Shown here: positions 7,102 through 13,522 of the stretch, one piece after another
Layout: each line of letters opens with the position of its first letter
Numbering within the stretch: the stretch's first letter is position 1
DNA from: Clostridiales bacterium
Lineage (GTDB): Bacteria; Bacillota; Clostridia; Oscillospirales; CAG-272
Direction: 5' to 3'
NCBI GenBank assembly: GCA_004554105.1
Contig: SFNW01000031.1
Span: 1 to 17,659 of the forward strand
Length of the DNA stretch: 17,659 bases
Translations under genes and position numbers: made by a program
The notes under the pieces: generated by a model
Database searches by the model: none
Seen by the model: only the letters and a program-made list of their open reading frames with translations
Told to the model about the DNA's origin: nothing

Positions 7102-7722
7102 TCATTTGTCCTCCGAATGCAATTTTGATTCGAGATTTGCTGCAAAGCCGTCGATATGGCGGTCGACCGCGAAGAGAACCGCCGCCTTGTCCTCGGCACC
7201 GTCGTAGACGCTGTAGAACAGGAAAAACGGACCGTAAAAGTCGAGCGCGGTCTGCATCGCGGTCGCACCGTCGCCGGTCAGCCCCGCGAAAACGTCCGCC
7301 ATGTAGCAGAGCGGTCCGTTTGCGAGATACTGCTGATAGAGTTTCGCCATTTCTGCGCTGCGGTACTGCTCCAGCGTCAGTAGCTTTCGGAAATTCGCGG
7401 GGAATTCCTCTTCTGTCCAATAGCGGAACTGCGCCTTGGAATAGGCGGCGATTTCGGCAATCGAGGTCTTTCGGTAGGCGTCCGCCGCTTTGTCGACCGT
7501 CTCCTCGGGCATGGCGTGTTCCTTGGCGTTTTCGGCATCGGCAAGCTGCATTCGCGCGAGAATGCAGTCGAAAATGTCGCGCTTGCTCGCGTAGTGCCTG
7601 TAGAGCGCGCCCTTGGTGATGCCGAGCGCGTCGGCGATTTGGCTGACCGAGACCGCCTCATAGCCGTCTTTGGCAAACAGCGTGAGCGCCGCGCTCAGTA
7701 TTTTTTCTTTCGTATCCGACAT
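7102..7722 (-). CDS. TetR/AcrR family transcriptional regulator
   Basis: This 206-residue ligand-responsive repressor has a classic N-terminal HTH, 'KEKILSAALTLFAKDGYEAVSVSQIADALGITKGALYRHYASKRDIF' (split: residues about 5-51), with the recognition helix around 'TKGALYRHYASK'. The C-terminal helical half binds an unknown inducer and dimerises. The start ATG 7722 is preceded by GGAGGG on the minus strand (7729-7734). Two 16-bp palindromes lie directly upstream within the promoter, so autoregulation is strongly suggested. It shares an operon with the methyltransferase that follows without a gap; no efflux pump is adjacent, which is the more common partner of TetR regulators. Confidence 0.93.
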   Translation of the reverse strand: MSDTKEKILSAALTLFAKDGYEAVSVSQIADALGITKGALYRHYASKRDIFDCILARMQLADAENAKEHAMPEETVDKAADAYRKTSIAEIAAYSKAQFRYWTEEEFPANFRKLLTLEQYRSAEMAKLYQQYLANGPLCYMADVFAGLTGDGATAMQTALDFYGPFFLFYSVYDGAEDKAAVLFAVDRHIDGFAANLESKLHSEDK

Positions 7723-7740
7723 TCGATGCCCTCCACATTG

Positions 7741-7756
7741 GTAAACGACCGTTTAC
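7741..7756 (-). promoter_or_regulatory. TetR-type operator O2, over the transcription start
   Basis: GTAAACGACCGTTTAC has two perfect 7-bp arms (GTAAACG/CGTTTAC) around a 2-nt centre. It is the exact reverse complement of the 7766-7781 site, centre-to-centre 25 bp. It covers the expected +1 of the minus-strand promoter, a typical TetR repression site. Confidence 0.85.
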
Positions 7757-7759
7757 TTC

Positions 7760-7788
7760 ATTATAGTAAACGGTCGTTTACTTGTCAA
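7760..7788 (-). promoter_or_regulatory. Consensus sigma-A promoter of the TetR-methyltransferase operon
   Basis: Read on the minus strand: TTGACA (7788-7783), a 17-nt spacer, TATAAT (7765-7760). Both hexamers are perfect consensus. The spacer is almost entirely filled by operator O1. Such a strong promoter is expected to be held off by the encoded repressor. Confidence 0.93.
7766..7781 (-). promoter_or_regulatory. TetR-type operator O1, inside the promoter spacer
   Basis: GTAAACGGTCGTTTAC, with 7-bp perfect arms, lies between the -35 and -10 hexamers, so bound repressor would directly block RNA polymerase. It is identical to O2 read on the other strand. Confidence 0.88.
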
Positions 7789-7796
7789 GCCTTTTT

Positions 7797-7843
7797 TGAA
7801 AAAACAAAAAGCACGGCGCAGAGGGAAGCCCTCTGCGCCGCGC
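7797..7843 (-). terminator. Rho-independent terminator for the leftward glycosidase-like gene
   Basis: On the minus strand GGCGCAGAGGG (7839-7829) pairs with CCCTCTGCGCC (7825-7815), with extra outer pairs, and is followed by TGCTTTTTGTTTTTTC. It lies just before the TetR promoter and so insulates that promoter from read-through of the 8016-10067 gene. Confidence 0.88.
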
Positions 7844-7867
7844 AGTTTATAGTAAATTTTATCCGCA

Positions 7868-8007
7868 GGCATTGCGGGACGGACCGTCGGGGACGCCGCA
7901 CCCGAAAGGGCGCGAGAGTTTCACCGAAAGAGACAAAATTTTCCACTGCAATAGAAACTCATGCGTCCGCTTTGCTGCGGACGCCGGTCCCTACGAAATA
8001 CAATGCC
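7868..8007. repeat. Possible second-type repeat element with short terminal inverted repeats
   Basis: The stretch is bounded by GGCATTG (7868-7874) and its inverse CAATGCC (8001-8007), with imperfect further matches (GGGAC/GTCCC near both ends). It holds a hairpin GCGTCCGC/GCGGACGC (7963-7984) and no plausible gene. Its text (GGGGACGCCGC.CCC at 7890-7903; GGTCCCTACG at 7986-7995) resembles short repeats I associate with Oscillospirales genomes and the foreign patch at 16352-16388. Family assignment is inference. Confidence 0.5.
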
Positions 8008-8015
8008 GTTTGAAC

Positions 8016-10067
8016 TTATTCGCCTTTCAGCAGCTTGTAACCGTCTTCGCGCAGGACGCGGGACTGGTTGTCGAGCGTCATCATGCGGTACGCGCCCGAC
8101 CACGCGCAGAGGCAGTCGTTGTAGTGCCCGCGCTCCTCGCAGGTGGGGCGGTACTTCGTCCAGCGGCACTGGAAGAAGCCCTCGTTCTGTGCGCCGAGCG
8201 GGCGTTTCTGCCCGTGAATGCGCTCGTCCTCGGACGCGGTCACGCCCTGCACGGCGTTTGCCCACATTGCGCGCGCACGCTTTGCCCAGCGCTCGTCGCC
8301 CGTGTATTTCGCAAGCAGGAAGAAGTCGGTGACCGGCGCCGAGCCCCATGCGTCGATGGCGTGATGCTCGGTCGAGATTGCCGTGCCGCCCGCCGTGTGG
8401 TAGCCGTATTTCGTAAACTCGCTGTCCGCGCCGTAGAGCACGTCGTAATGGAACGCCCAGGAGAAGAAGTAGTACGCGGCCTTCTTCGCGCGTTCGAGAT
8501 AGAGCGCGTCGCCGGTATCCTCATAGAGCATCAGCGACGAGGTGATGAACGGGTAGGCGGTCTCCTTGTCGATGCTCTGGCAGTCGAGCGCGCCCGCCGA
8601 GCAGACAAAATGATCGAGGTCGCGTGCAAAGTAGAAGTCACTCGCCTTCTTTGCGGTTTCAAGATAGCGGTCGTCGCCCGTAATGCGGTAGGTCTCCATC
8701 AGACCGGTCAGCATAAAGCCGCCGATTGAGCCGTTTTGCATCACGCACTTGCCGTCGAGCGTCCAGGACTTGCCGAAGCCGTATTCCGTCGAGAAGTGCT
8801 CGCAGAAAAAGTCGCACAGCCGCACGGCAAAGTTGCGGTATGCCGGCTTGTCGATGCCTTCAGAGCGCAGAAAGGCGTACATACGCGCCATCTCCGCCGC
8901 GCCCCAGCCGAAGTTGCAGACGTCGGGGGTGGCGAAATCGTAGGTTTCCTTAACGTAGTATTGCTGGAACTGCGAGTAGAGCAGTCCGTTTTCCTGCTGC
9001 TTTTCCGCCCAGGCGTCGAAAATGTCTATAGCGATGTCGAGCGTCTCGCGGTCGCCCTTCTTTGCCGCGTCAACCGCAAGCATACGCGCGTTGAGCAGAC
9101 CCTGATCCGCCCAGCCCATTTCAAACCGCTCGTCGAAGCGGCCGAGTTCGGTGTAATAGGGGTCCTGCAGCCGCCGCTGCATCTCCTCGGGGGTGATTGC
9201 CGCGCCGTGCTGCGAGCGGAACAGGCGGGGCGCAAAGTGCGTGATAATCAACTTGTGCCCCTCGTAGTCGTAGAGCAGTGCCTTGGCGTAGTCGATGCCG
9301 AGTTCCCAGGTCTGCTCGGGCGTGAGACAGGGCGTGCGCTCGAGCGCAAAGATATCCGCCGCGCGGTCGAGCAGATTTGCCGCCGCGTAGTTTTCGCACA
9401 TCGGCACGCAGGCAAAGGCATAAGAGCTTGAAGCAAAGCGCGCGCCGGGCTTCAGCGTCAGATATTCGTCGTAGCGTTCGGTGAGGACATTCTTGCCCGA
9501 ATAGGTATAGGGCGCCTCGGTGACGGGGCGGTAGATTTTCTGCGAAAAGCTGCCGTCGCCGTTCTGCACGAGCGAGCAGGAGGAGCGGAGCGAGCTTTCG
9601 TCCTTGTCGCTTGCAAAGAGCGCGACGCCGTAGTTTTTGTCCTCGCAGAGCGTGCAGGCGGGAATACCCGTGCGGTCGTAGGCAAAGATCCACGGACTGC
9701 CGTCGCGCGAAAGTCCGGTCGGGGTGTTCTCCTTGCAGCCTGCATTGCCGTTGTAGTTGACGCAGGGAATCAGATATTTGGCGGGCTTGAAGGCAGTGCG
9801 GATTTCGAGAATGTCTTTGAAGCAGAGCGTGCCGACGCCGACGTTCTCAATCACGCGGTCGATGCGCCAAAGTCCGTCGCCGAGGTCGGTCAATTTGTCG
9901 GTGATGCACAGGTCGTGTCCCTCGGAGACGAGCGCGCCGTCTGCAACGTGCGCGTCGAGCGTCAGTTCTTTGCCGTTCATCTCGATTTTGGCGGGCATGA
10001 AGTCAAAAACGGCGTCGCCGCCCTTGCCGAGCGAAAACCCGCCTGCGGTATGGAATACGGAAAGCAT
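8016..10067 (-). CDS. Six-hairpin glycosidase-like protein, function unknown
   Basis: This 683-residue protein has no signal peptide or membrane span, so it is probably cytosolic. Residues about 1-230 look beta-rich (carbohydrate-enzyme N-terminal sandwich-like). From about 250 onward it is helical with repeated 'Y..tGD.rYl..A.k...' units: 'TYRITGDDRYLETAKKASDF', 'YEDTGDALYLERAKKAAYYF' and 'AKYTGDERWAKRARAMWANA'. This spacing is characteristic of the (alpha/alpha)6 barrel shared by many glycoside hydrolases and epimerases. Candidate active-site regions are 'GWADQGLLNARML' and 'STEHHAIDAWGSAPVTDFFL', but I cannot name the GH family. ATG 10067 is chosen because AAAGGA precedes it on the minus strand and a promoter lies 34 nt further up; an upstream in-frame start at 10358 would run through the promoter and a repeat. 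It is monocistronic, ending at the 7797-7843 terminator. Confidence 0.8.
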   Translation of the reverse strand: MLSVFHTAGGFSLGKGGDAVFDFMPAKIEMNGKELTLDAHVADGALVSEGHDLCITDKLTDLGDGLWRIDRVIENVGVGTLCFKDILEIRTAFKPAKYLIPCVNYNGNAGCKENTPTGLSRDGSPWIFAYDRTGIPACTLCEDKNYGVALFASDKDESSLRSSCSLVQNGDGSFSQKIYRPVTEAPYTYSGKNVLTERYDEYLTLKPGARFASSSYAFACVPMCENYAAANLLDRAADIFALERTPCLTPEQTWELGIDYAKALLYDYEGHKLIITHFAPRLFRSQHGAAITPEEMQRRLQDPYYTELGRFDERFEMGWADQGLLNARMLAVDAAKKGDRETLDIAIDIFDAWAEKQQENGLLYSQFQQYYVKETYDFATPDVCNFGWGAAEMARMYAFLRSEGIDKPAYRNFAVRLCDFFCEHFSTEYGFGKSWTLDGKCVMQNGSIGGFMLTGLMETYRITGDDRYLETAKKASDFYFARDLDHFVCSAGALDCQSIDKETAYPFITSSLMLYEDTGDALYLERAKKAAYYFFSWAFHYDVLYGADSEFTKYGYHTAGGTAISTEHHAIDAWGSAPVTDFFLLAKYTGDERWAKRARAMWANAVQGVTASEDERIHGQKRPLGAQNEGFFQCRWTKYRPTCEERGHYNDCLCAWSGAYRMMTLDNQSRVLREDGYKLLKGE

Positions 10068-10100
10068 AAATAATTCCTTTCTGGCAGTTTTCTTTAATTT

Positions 10101-10129
10101 ATCATAAATCAAAGTCGGCTGCAATGCAA
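10101..10129 (-). promoter_or_regulatory. Sigma-A promoter of the glycosidase-like gene
   Basis: Minus strand: TTGCAT (10129-10124), 17-nt spacer, TATGAT (10106-10101). It lies about 34 nt upstream of ATG 10067 and back to back with the rightward promoter at 10137-10165; their -35 hexamers are 7 bp apart. Confidence 0.7.
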
Positions 10130-10136
10130 GAATGGA

Positions 10137-10165
10137 TTGCAAAACCGTGAAATTTATGGTACAAT
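10137..10165 (+). promoter_or_regulatory. Rightward promoter upstream of topB
   Basis: TTGCAA (10137-10142), 17-nt spacer, TACAAT (10160-10165), with TG extension at 10157-10158. The expected start is near 10171, at the foot of a 14-bp hairpin. The next rightward gene is topB at 10511, giving a leader of about 340 nt. Confidence 0.65.
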
Positions 10166-10168
10166 AAA

Positions 10169-10200
10169 CGCAGATGGGTGCGAAAACGCACCCATCTGCG
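10169..10200 (+). other. Perfect 14-bp hairpin at the predicted 5' end of the topB leader
   Basis: CGCAGATGGGTGCG (10169-10182), loop AAAA, CGCACCCATCTGCG (10187-10200). It is followed by a smaller CGAGT/ACTCG stem around a T-run (10204-10216). A 5'-terminal hairpin could protect the RNA from decay, or with the T-run act as a promoter-proximal terminator releasing a tiny RNA. The rest of the 443-nt gap between genes (10068-10510) holds the divergent promoters and repeat copy C; 10217-10256 and 10379-10495 show nothing clear. Confidence 0.6.
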
Positions 10201-10256
10201 TCACGAGTTTTTACTCGCGAAATCATGGCGGCGATTTTCCTGCGGAATATCTGTAT

Positions 10257-10378
10257 ATAAACTCCTTCCGTCGCGGCAAGCCGCGCCACCTTCCTCGGGG
10301 AGGGAGGCGATGAGTTGTCTGCACGAAAAGGCTCCCTCTTTGAGGGAGCTGTCACCAAAGGTGACTGAAGGAGTTTAT
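10257..10378 (-). repeat. Palindromic interspersed repeat, copy C (inverted, halves permuted)
   Basis: The outer ends are a perfect 12-bp terminal inverted repeat, ATAAACTCCTTC (10257-10268) and GAAGGAGTTTAT (10367-10378). On the minus strand it carries GTCACC/GGTGAC then GCTCCCTC/GAGGGAGC, a 22-nt spacer, CCTCCCTC/GAGGAAGG, then CGCGGC/GCCGCG. These are the same modules as copies A and B but with the right half first. The GGAGT/ACTCC motif, central in A and B, is here at the two ends. Confidence 0.85.
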
Positions 10379-10510
10379 TGACGTTTGCACAAACCGCAGG
10401 GGCATTTTTCTATCCGCTCGTTTGTAAAATATTTATTGCCCATGAAAAATTCGGTGCGGTTTCGGATATCGCGCCGTTTTTCTGCGAAAATGAACAAAAG
10501 GAGAACCCGA

Positions 10511-12628
10511 ATGCAGCTTATCATTGCCGAAAAACCGAGCCTTGCACGCAATATTGCCGCGGCAATCGGTCAAATGCAGAAGCGAAACGGCTATTTCGAG
10601 GGCGGCGGCGTCATTGTGAGTTGGGCGTTCGGGCATCTCTTTTCGCTCTGCGACATTGAGGACTATGCGGACAAGCCGACGCCGAATGCACGCTGGACCA
10701 TAGAGGGCTTGCCCTGCTTTCCGAAAGAATTTCGCTTTACGCTGCGGCACGATTCGTCGGGGCAGGTCGACCCCGGCGTCGCACGACAGTTCGAAACCCT
10801 GAAAGTCCTCTGCCGCCGCGCCGACGTCGACACGATTGTCAACGCGGGCGACGCCGACCGCGAGGGCGAAATCATCGTCCGCCTCTGTGTCTCGCACGCG
10901 CTCGAAGGCTTTGAAAACAGGGCGGAGAAACGCCTTGTCCGCCTTTGGCTGCCCGACCAGACGCCCGAAACCGTGCGCGCCGCGCTCGCCGATATGAAGG
11001 ACGAGAGCGCGTATGACTGCCTTGCCGACGAGGGCTTTGCCCGCACCTATATCGACTGGCTCTACGGCGTCAATCTCACCCGCTATGCGACCTTAAAGAC
11101 CGGGAAGCTGCTCCGCGTGGGCAGAGTGATCGTGCCGATTGTCAAGGCAATTTACGACCGCGACATGGCGATCCGCAATTTCGTTCCCGAAACCTATCTT
11201 GCGCTGCGCAGTGCCGAGGAGACGAAGGGCGCGGTTGTCGAGCTTTGCGGCAAGGAGAAATTCCCCGCGTCCGAGCGGGCGCGCGTCGAGGGACTTGCCG
11301 CCGCCTACAATGCCGCAGGCGCGGTTGTGACCGCCGTCAAGCGCAAAAAGGACGAGGTCAAGCCCGGTAAGCTCTATTCGCTTTCCAAACTGCAAAACGT
11401 CCTCGGCAAAAAGTACAAGATGTCGATGGCGGAGAGCCTTGAAATCGTGCAGAGCCTGTACGAGCGCGGGTATCTGACCTATCCGCGTACCAACTCGGAG
11501 TATCTTGCCACGGCAGAGGCGGGAAAGGTCAAAAAAATTCTCGAAACCGTCAAGGCAATCGGCTATCCCGTCGAATTCAAGAATTCAAAAACCATTTTCG
11601 ACGACTCGAAAATCGAGTCGCACTCGGCACTGACGCCGACCTATAAAATTCCCGACAAAAACGCGCTGTCCGAGACCGAGCGCAAGGTCTATTCCACGGT
11701 GTTCCGCCGCTTTGTCGCAGTGTTCTGCGCCGAGGCGTGTAAGGCTGAGAAAACCGAAATCAAAATTGCGGTCGGCGACTATGAGGAATTTCTGCTCAAG
11801 GGGACGGTTATCGTCGAGCCGGGCTGGACAAAATATGACGACTACACGCAGAAGGACAAACTGCTGCCTCAGCTTGAAAAGGGCGACGCCGTCAACATCA
11901 ACTTCACCCCGACCGAGCGTGAAACGACGCCGCCGAAGCACTACACAATCGAGACGCTGAACAACTACCTGAAGAATCCCTTCAAGGAGGAAAAGGCGGC
12001 GGCAAAGGACGCGGAGGACGAAAACGACGATGAGGAATACCGCGCCATTTTCGAGGGACTCGAACTCGGCACCGAGGCGACGCGCACCGGCATCATCGAC
12101 AACGCGCGGAAAAGCGGCTATATCGAGTTGAAAAAGGACGTCTATCGCATTCTGCCCGACGGCGAATTTTTGATTGAATCGCTTGTCCGCATGGGAATTT
12201 CGATGGACAAGTACAAGACGAGCGAACTCGGCAAAGCACTCAAAAAAATCTATCACGGCAAGATGCCTGTCAGCGGGGGCGTCGAATTGGCGGAGCGCGA
12301 AATCGGCGAGGTCTTTGCCAAACGCGAGATGCCGCCCGAGGAGGACACCGATGACGGCTTTCTCGGCGATGAACTGTGCGACTGCCCGTTCTGCGGCGGC
12401 AAAATCCGCCGCACCAAATTCGGCTACGGGTGCAGCGGCTACAAAGAGGGCTGCAAATTCACGGTCAACCGCGTCATCTGCGGCAGAGTGATTTCCAAGC
12501 AGAACATCGTTCTCCTGCTCACCGAGGGCAAAACGGCGAAAATCAAGGGCTTTGTCTCCAAAAACGGCAAGCTCTTCGACGCCGCGCTGCGCCTGGAGGG
12601 GACACAGGCGAAATTTGACTTTTTATAA
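10511..12628 (+). CDS. topB: DNA topoisomerase III (type IA)
   Basis: This 705-residue cytosolic enzyme breaks and rejoins single DNA strands, decatenating replication and recombination intermediates. The N-terminal Toprim domain starts 'MQLIIAEKPSLARNIAAAIG' and holds the metal-binding 'AGDADREGE' (D114, D116). The catalytic tyrosine is Y324 in 'GYLTYPRTNSEYL'. 'KYKMSMAESLEIVQSLYERG' precedes it as in all TopIII proteins, and 'LGTEATRTGIIDNARKSGYI' is the conserved late core motif. The C-terminus has a short Cys cluster, CDCPFCGG..C..GC (about residues 625-650), plausibly a zinc ribbon, though compact. ATG 10511 follows AAAAGGAG (10496-10503); the frame stays open upstream to a TTG at 10385, but that adds 42 non-family residues. 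TopB in Firmicutes occurs in both core and mobile-element versions; nothing here marks this one as mobile. The HD gene follows after 17 nt. Confidence 0.95.
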   Translation: MQLIIAEKPSLARNIAAAIGQMQKRNGYFEGGGVIVSWAFGHLFSLCDIEDYADKPTPNARWTIEGLPCFPKEFRFTLRHDSSGQVDPGVARQFETLKVLCRRADVDTIVNAGDADREGEIIVRLCVSHALEGFENRAEKRLVRLWLPDQTPETVRAALADMKDESAYDCLADEGFARTYIDWLYGVNLTRYATLKTGKLLRVGRVIVPIVKAIYDRDMAIRNFVPETYLALRSAEETKGAVVELCGKEKFPASERARVEGLAAAYNAAGAVVTAVKRKKDEVKPGKLYSLSKLQNVLGKKYKMSMAESLEIVQSLYERGYLTYPRTNSEYLATAEAGKVKKILETVKAIGYPVEFKNSKTIFDDSKIESHSALTPTYKIPDKNALSETERKVYSTVFRRFVAVFCAEACKAEKTEIKIAVGDYEEFLLKGTVIVEPGWTKYDDYTQKDKLLPQLEKGDAVNINFTPTERETTPPKHYTIETLNNYLKNPFKEEKAAAKDAEDENDDEEYRAIFEGLELGTEATRTGIIDNARKSGYIELKKDVYRILPDGEFLIESLVRMGISMDKYKTSELGKALKKIYHGKMPVSGGVELAEREIGEVFAKREMPPEEDTDDGFLGDELCDCPFCGGKIRRTKFGYGCSGYKEGCKFTVNRVICGRVISKQNIVLLLTEGKTAKIKGFVSKNGKLFDAALRLEGTQAKFDFL

Positions 12629-12645
12629 TTCATAAGGGGATAACT

Positions 12646-13305
12646 ATGGTCACCTACGATGGGATTCGGCACGATGTTGCCGTCAATACCTATATTGAGG
12701 AAGCAGACCGCGCACTCGGCGCGCTCGGCTATACCGAACACAGCTTTGCGCATGTGACCCGCGTCGCGGAAACGGCGGGCAGACTGCTTGAACAGCTCGG
12801 CTACGGCGCACGCGCCGCCGAGCTTGCGCGGATTGCGGGCTACCTGCACGACATCGGCAACCTTGTCAACCGCGTTGACCACTCGCAGAGCGGCGCGGTC
12901 ATGGCATTCCGCATTCTTGACAAAGCGGGCATGGACGCGCGTGACCTCGCCGCCGTGGTTTCCGCCATCGGCAACCACGATGAGGGAAGCGGCGTGCCGG
13001 TCAATCCGATTGCCGCCGCGCTGATTCTCGCAGACAAAAGCGATGTGCGCCGCACCCGCGTGCGCAACCGCGACCGCAGCACGTTCGATATTCACGACCG
13101 CGTCAATTATTCGGTTGATTCGACCTCGCTTGATTTGGATTGCGAGAGCAAAACGCTCACGCTGCGCCTCGCCGTCGATACCGCATACGGCAGTGTCATG
13201 GACTTCTTTGAAATCTTTCACACCCGTATGTCGATGTGCAAAAACGCCGCGCAGACGCTCGGTCTGCGCTTCGGACTTGTCATCAACGGGCAAGCGGTCA
13301 TTTGA
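12646..13305 (+). CDS. HD-domain phosphohydrolase
   Basis: This 219-residue soluble protein has a metal-dependent HD domain. Metal ligand candidates are H32/H36 (EHSFAHVTRV), the H68-D69 doublet in 'AGYLHDIGNL', and D130 in 'LILADKSD'. H79 and H111 ('IGNHDEG') add an HD-GYP/YqeK-like pattern that may bind a second metal. HD proteins hydrolyse nucleotides, (p)ppGpp or cyclic dinucleotides; the substrate here is unknown. The C-terminal 90 residues (about 130-219) are beta-rich and unrecognised. AGGGG (12634-12638) precedes ATG 12646. It lies 17 nt after topB, so the two are probably co-transcribed. Confidence 0.85.
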   Translation: MVTYDGIRHDVAVNTYIEEADRALGALGYTEHSFAHVTRVAETAGRLLEQLGYGARAAELARIAGYLHDIGNLVNRVDHSQSGAVMAFRILDKAGMDARDLAAVVSAIGNHDEGSGVPVNPIAAALILADKSDVRRTRVRNRDRSTFDIHDRVNYSVDSTSLDLDCESKTLTLRLAVDTAYGSVMDFFEIFHTRMSMCKNAAQTLGLRFGLVINGQAVI

Positions 13306-13323
13306 CAAAAAACTTACGTTTTG

Positions 13324-13356
13324 ACTTGAATTTCGCCATATAAGGCAAATTCAAGT
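13324..13356 (+). other. Hairpin downstream of the HD gene
   Basis: ACTTGAATTTCGCC (13324-13337) pairs with GGCAAATTCAAGT (13344-13356) with a single bulged C. No T-run follows immediately, so it is a weak terminator candidate at best. The 217-nt gap 13306-13522 otherwise holds only the promoter described next. Confidence 0.45.
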
Positions 13357-13399
13357 TACATAATGCAAAAAAACGCTTCTTTTTCGTGCTTTTTTACAG

Positions 13400-13428
13400 T
13401 TGCCGAACGCACAAAAATGTGGTATTAT
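13400..13428 (+). promoter_or_regulatory. Sigma-A promoter of the Na/Pi cotransporter gene
   Basis: TTGCCG (13400-13405), 17-nt spacer, TATTAT (13423-13428), with TG extension at 13420-13421. The leader is about 90 nt. I see no convincing Pho-box direct repeats. Confidence 0.7.
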
Positions 13429-13522
13429 GTAAAACGGCGGCGAATGGAGTTTTCTAAGCCGCTTTGACAGCCCCGTTTAGAATCCTTAAAATATATGTTG
13501 ATAGATTACCGAAGGAGACGTT

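Noticed and set aside
8736..9431. 231-codon plus-strand open frame inside the glycosidase-like gene
   Set aside because: It has the same shadow-frame character, and the minus-strand protein has a promoter, ribosome site and domain-like repeats.
10169..10216. Riboswitch upstream of topB
   Set aside because: Only simple perfect hairpins are present; no multi-branch conserved core of a known riboswitch class is recognisable.
10068..10358. 97-residue N-terminal extension of the glycosidase-like protein
   Set aside because: It would be translated across the divergent promoters and repeat copy C; a ribosome site directly precedes the ATG at 10067.
13357..13400. Terminator formed by the A-rich and T-rich runs after the HD gene
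   Set aside because: The runs pair only loosely (AAAAA with TTTTT without a GC stem), so I cannot support a terminator there.
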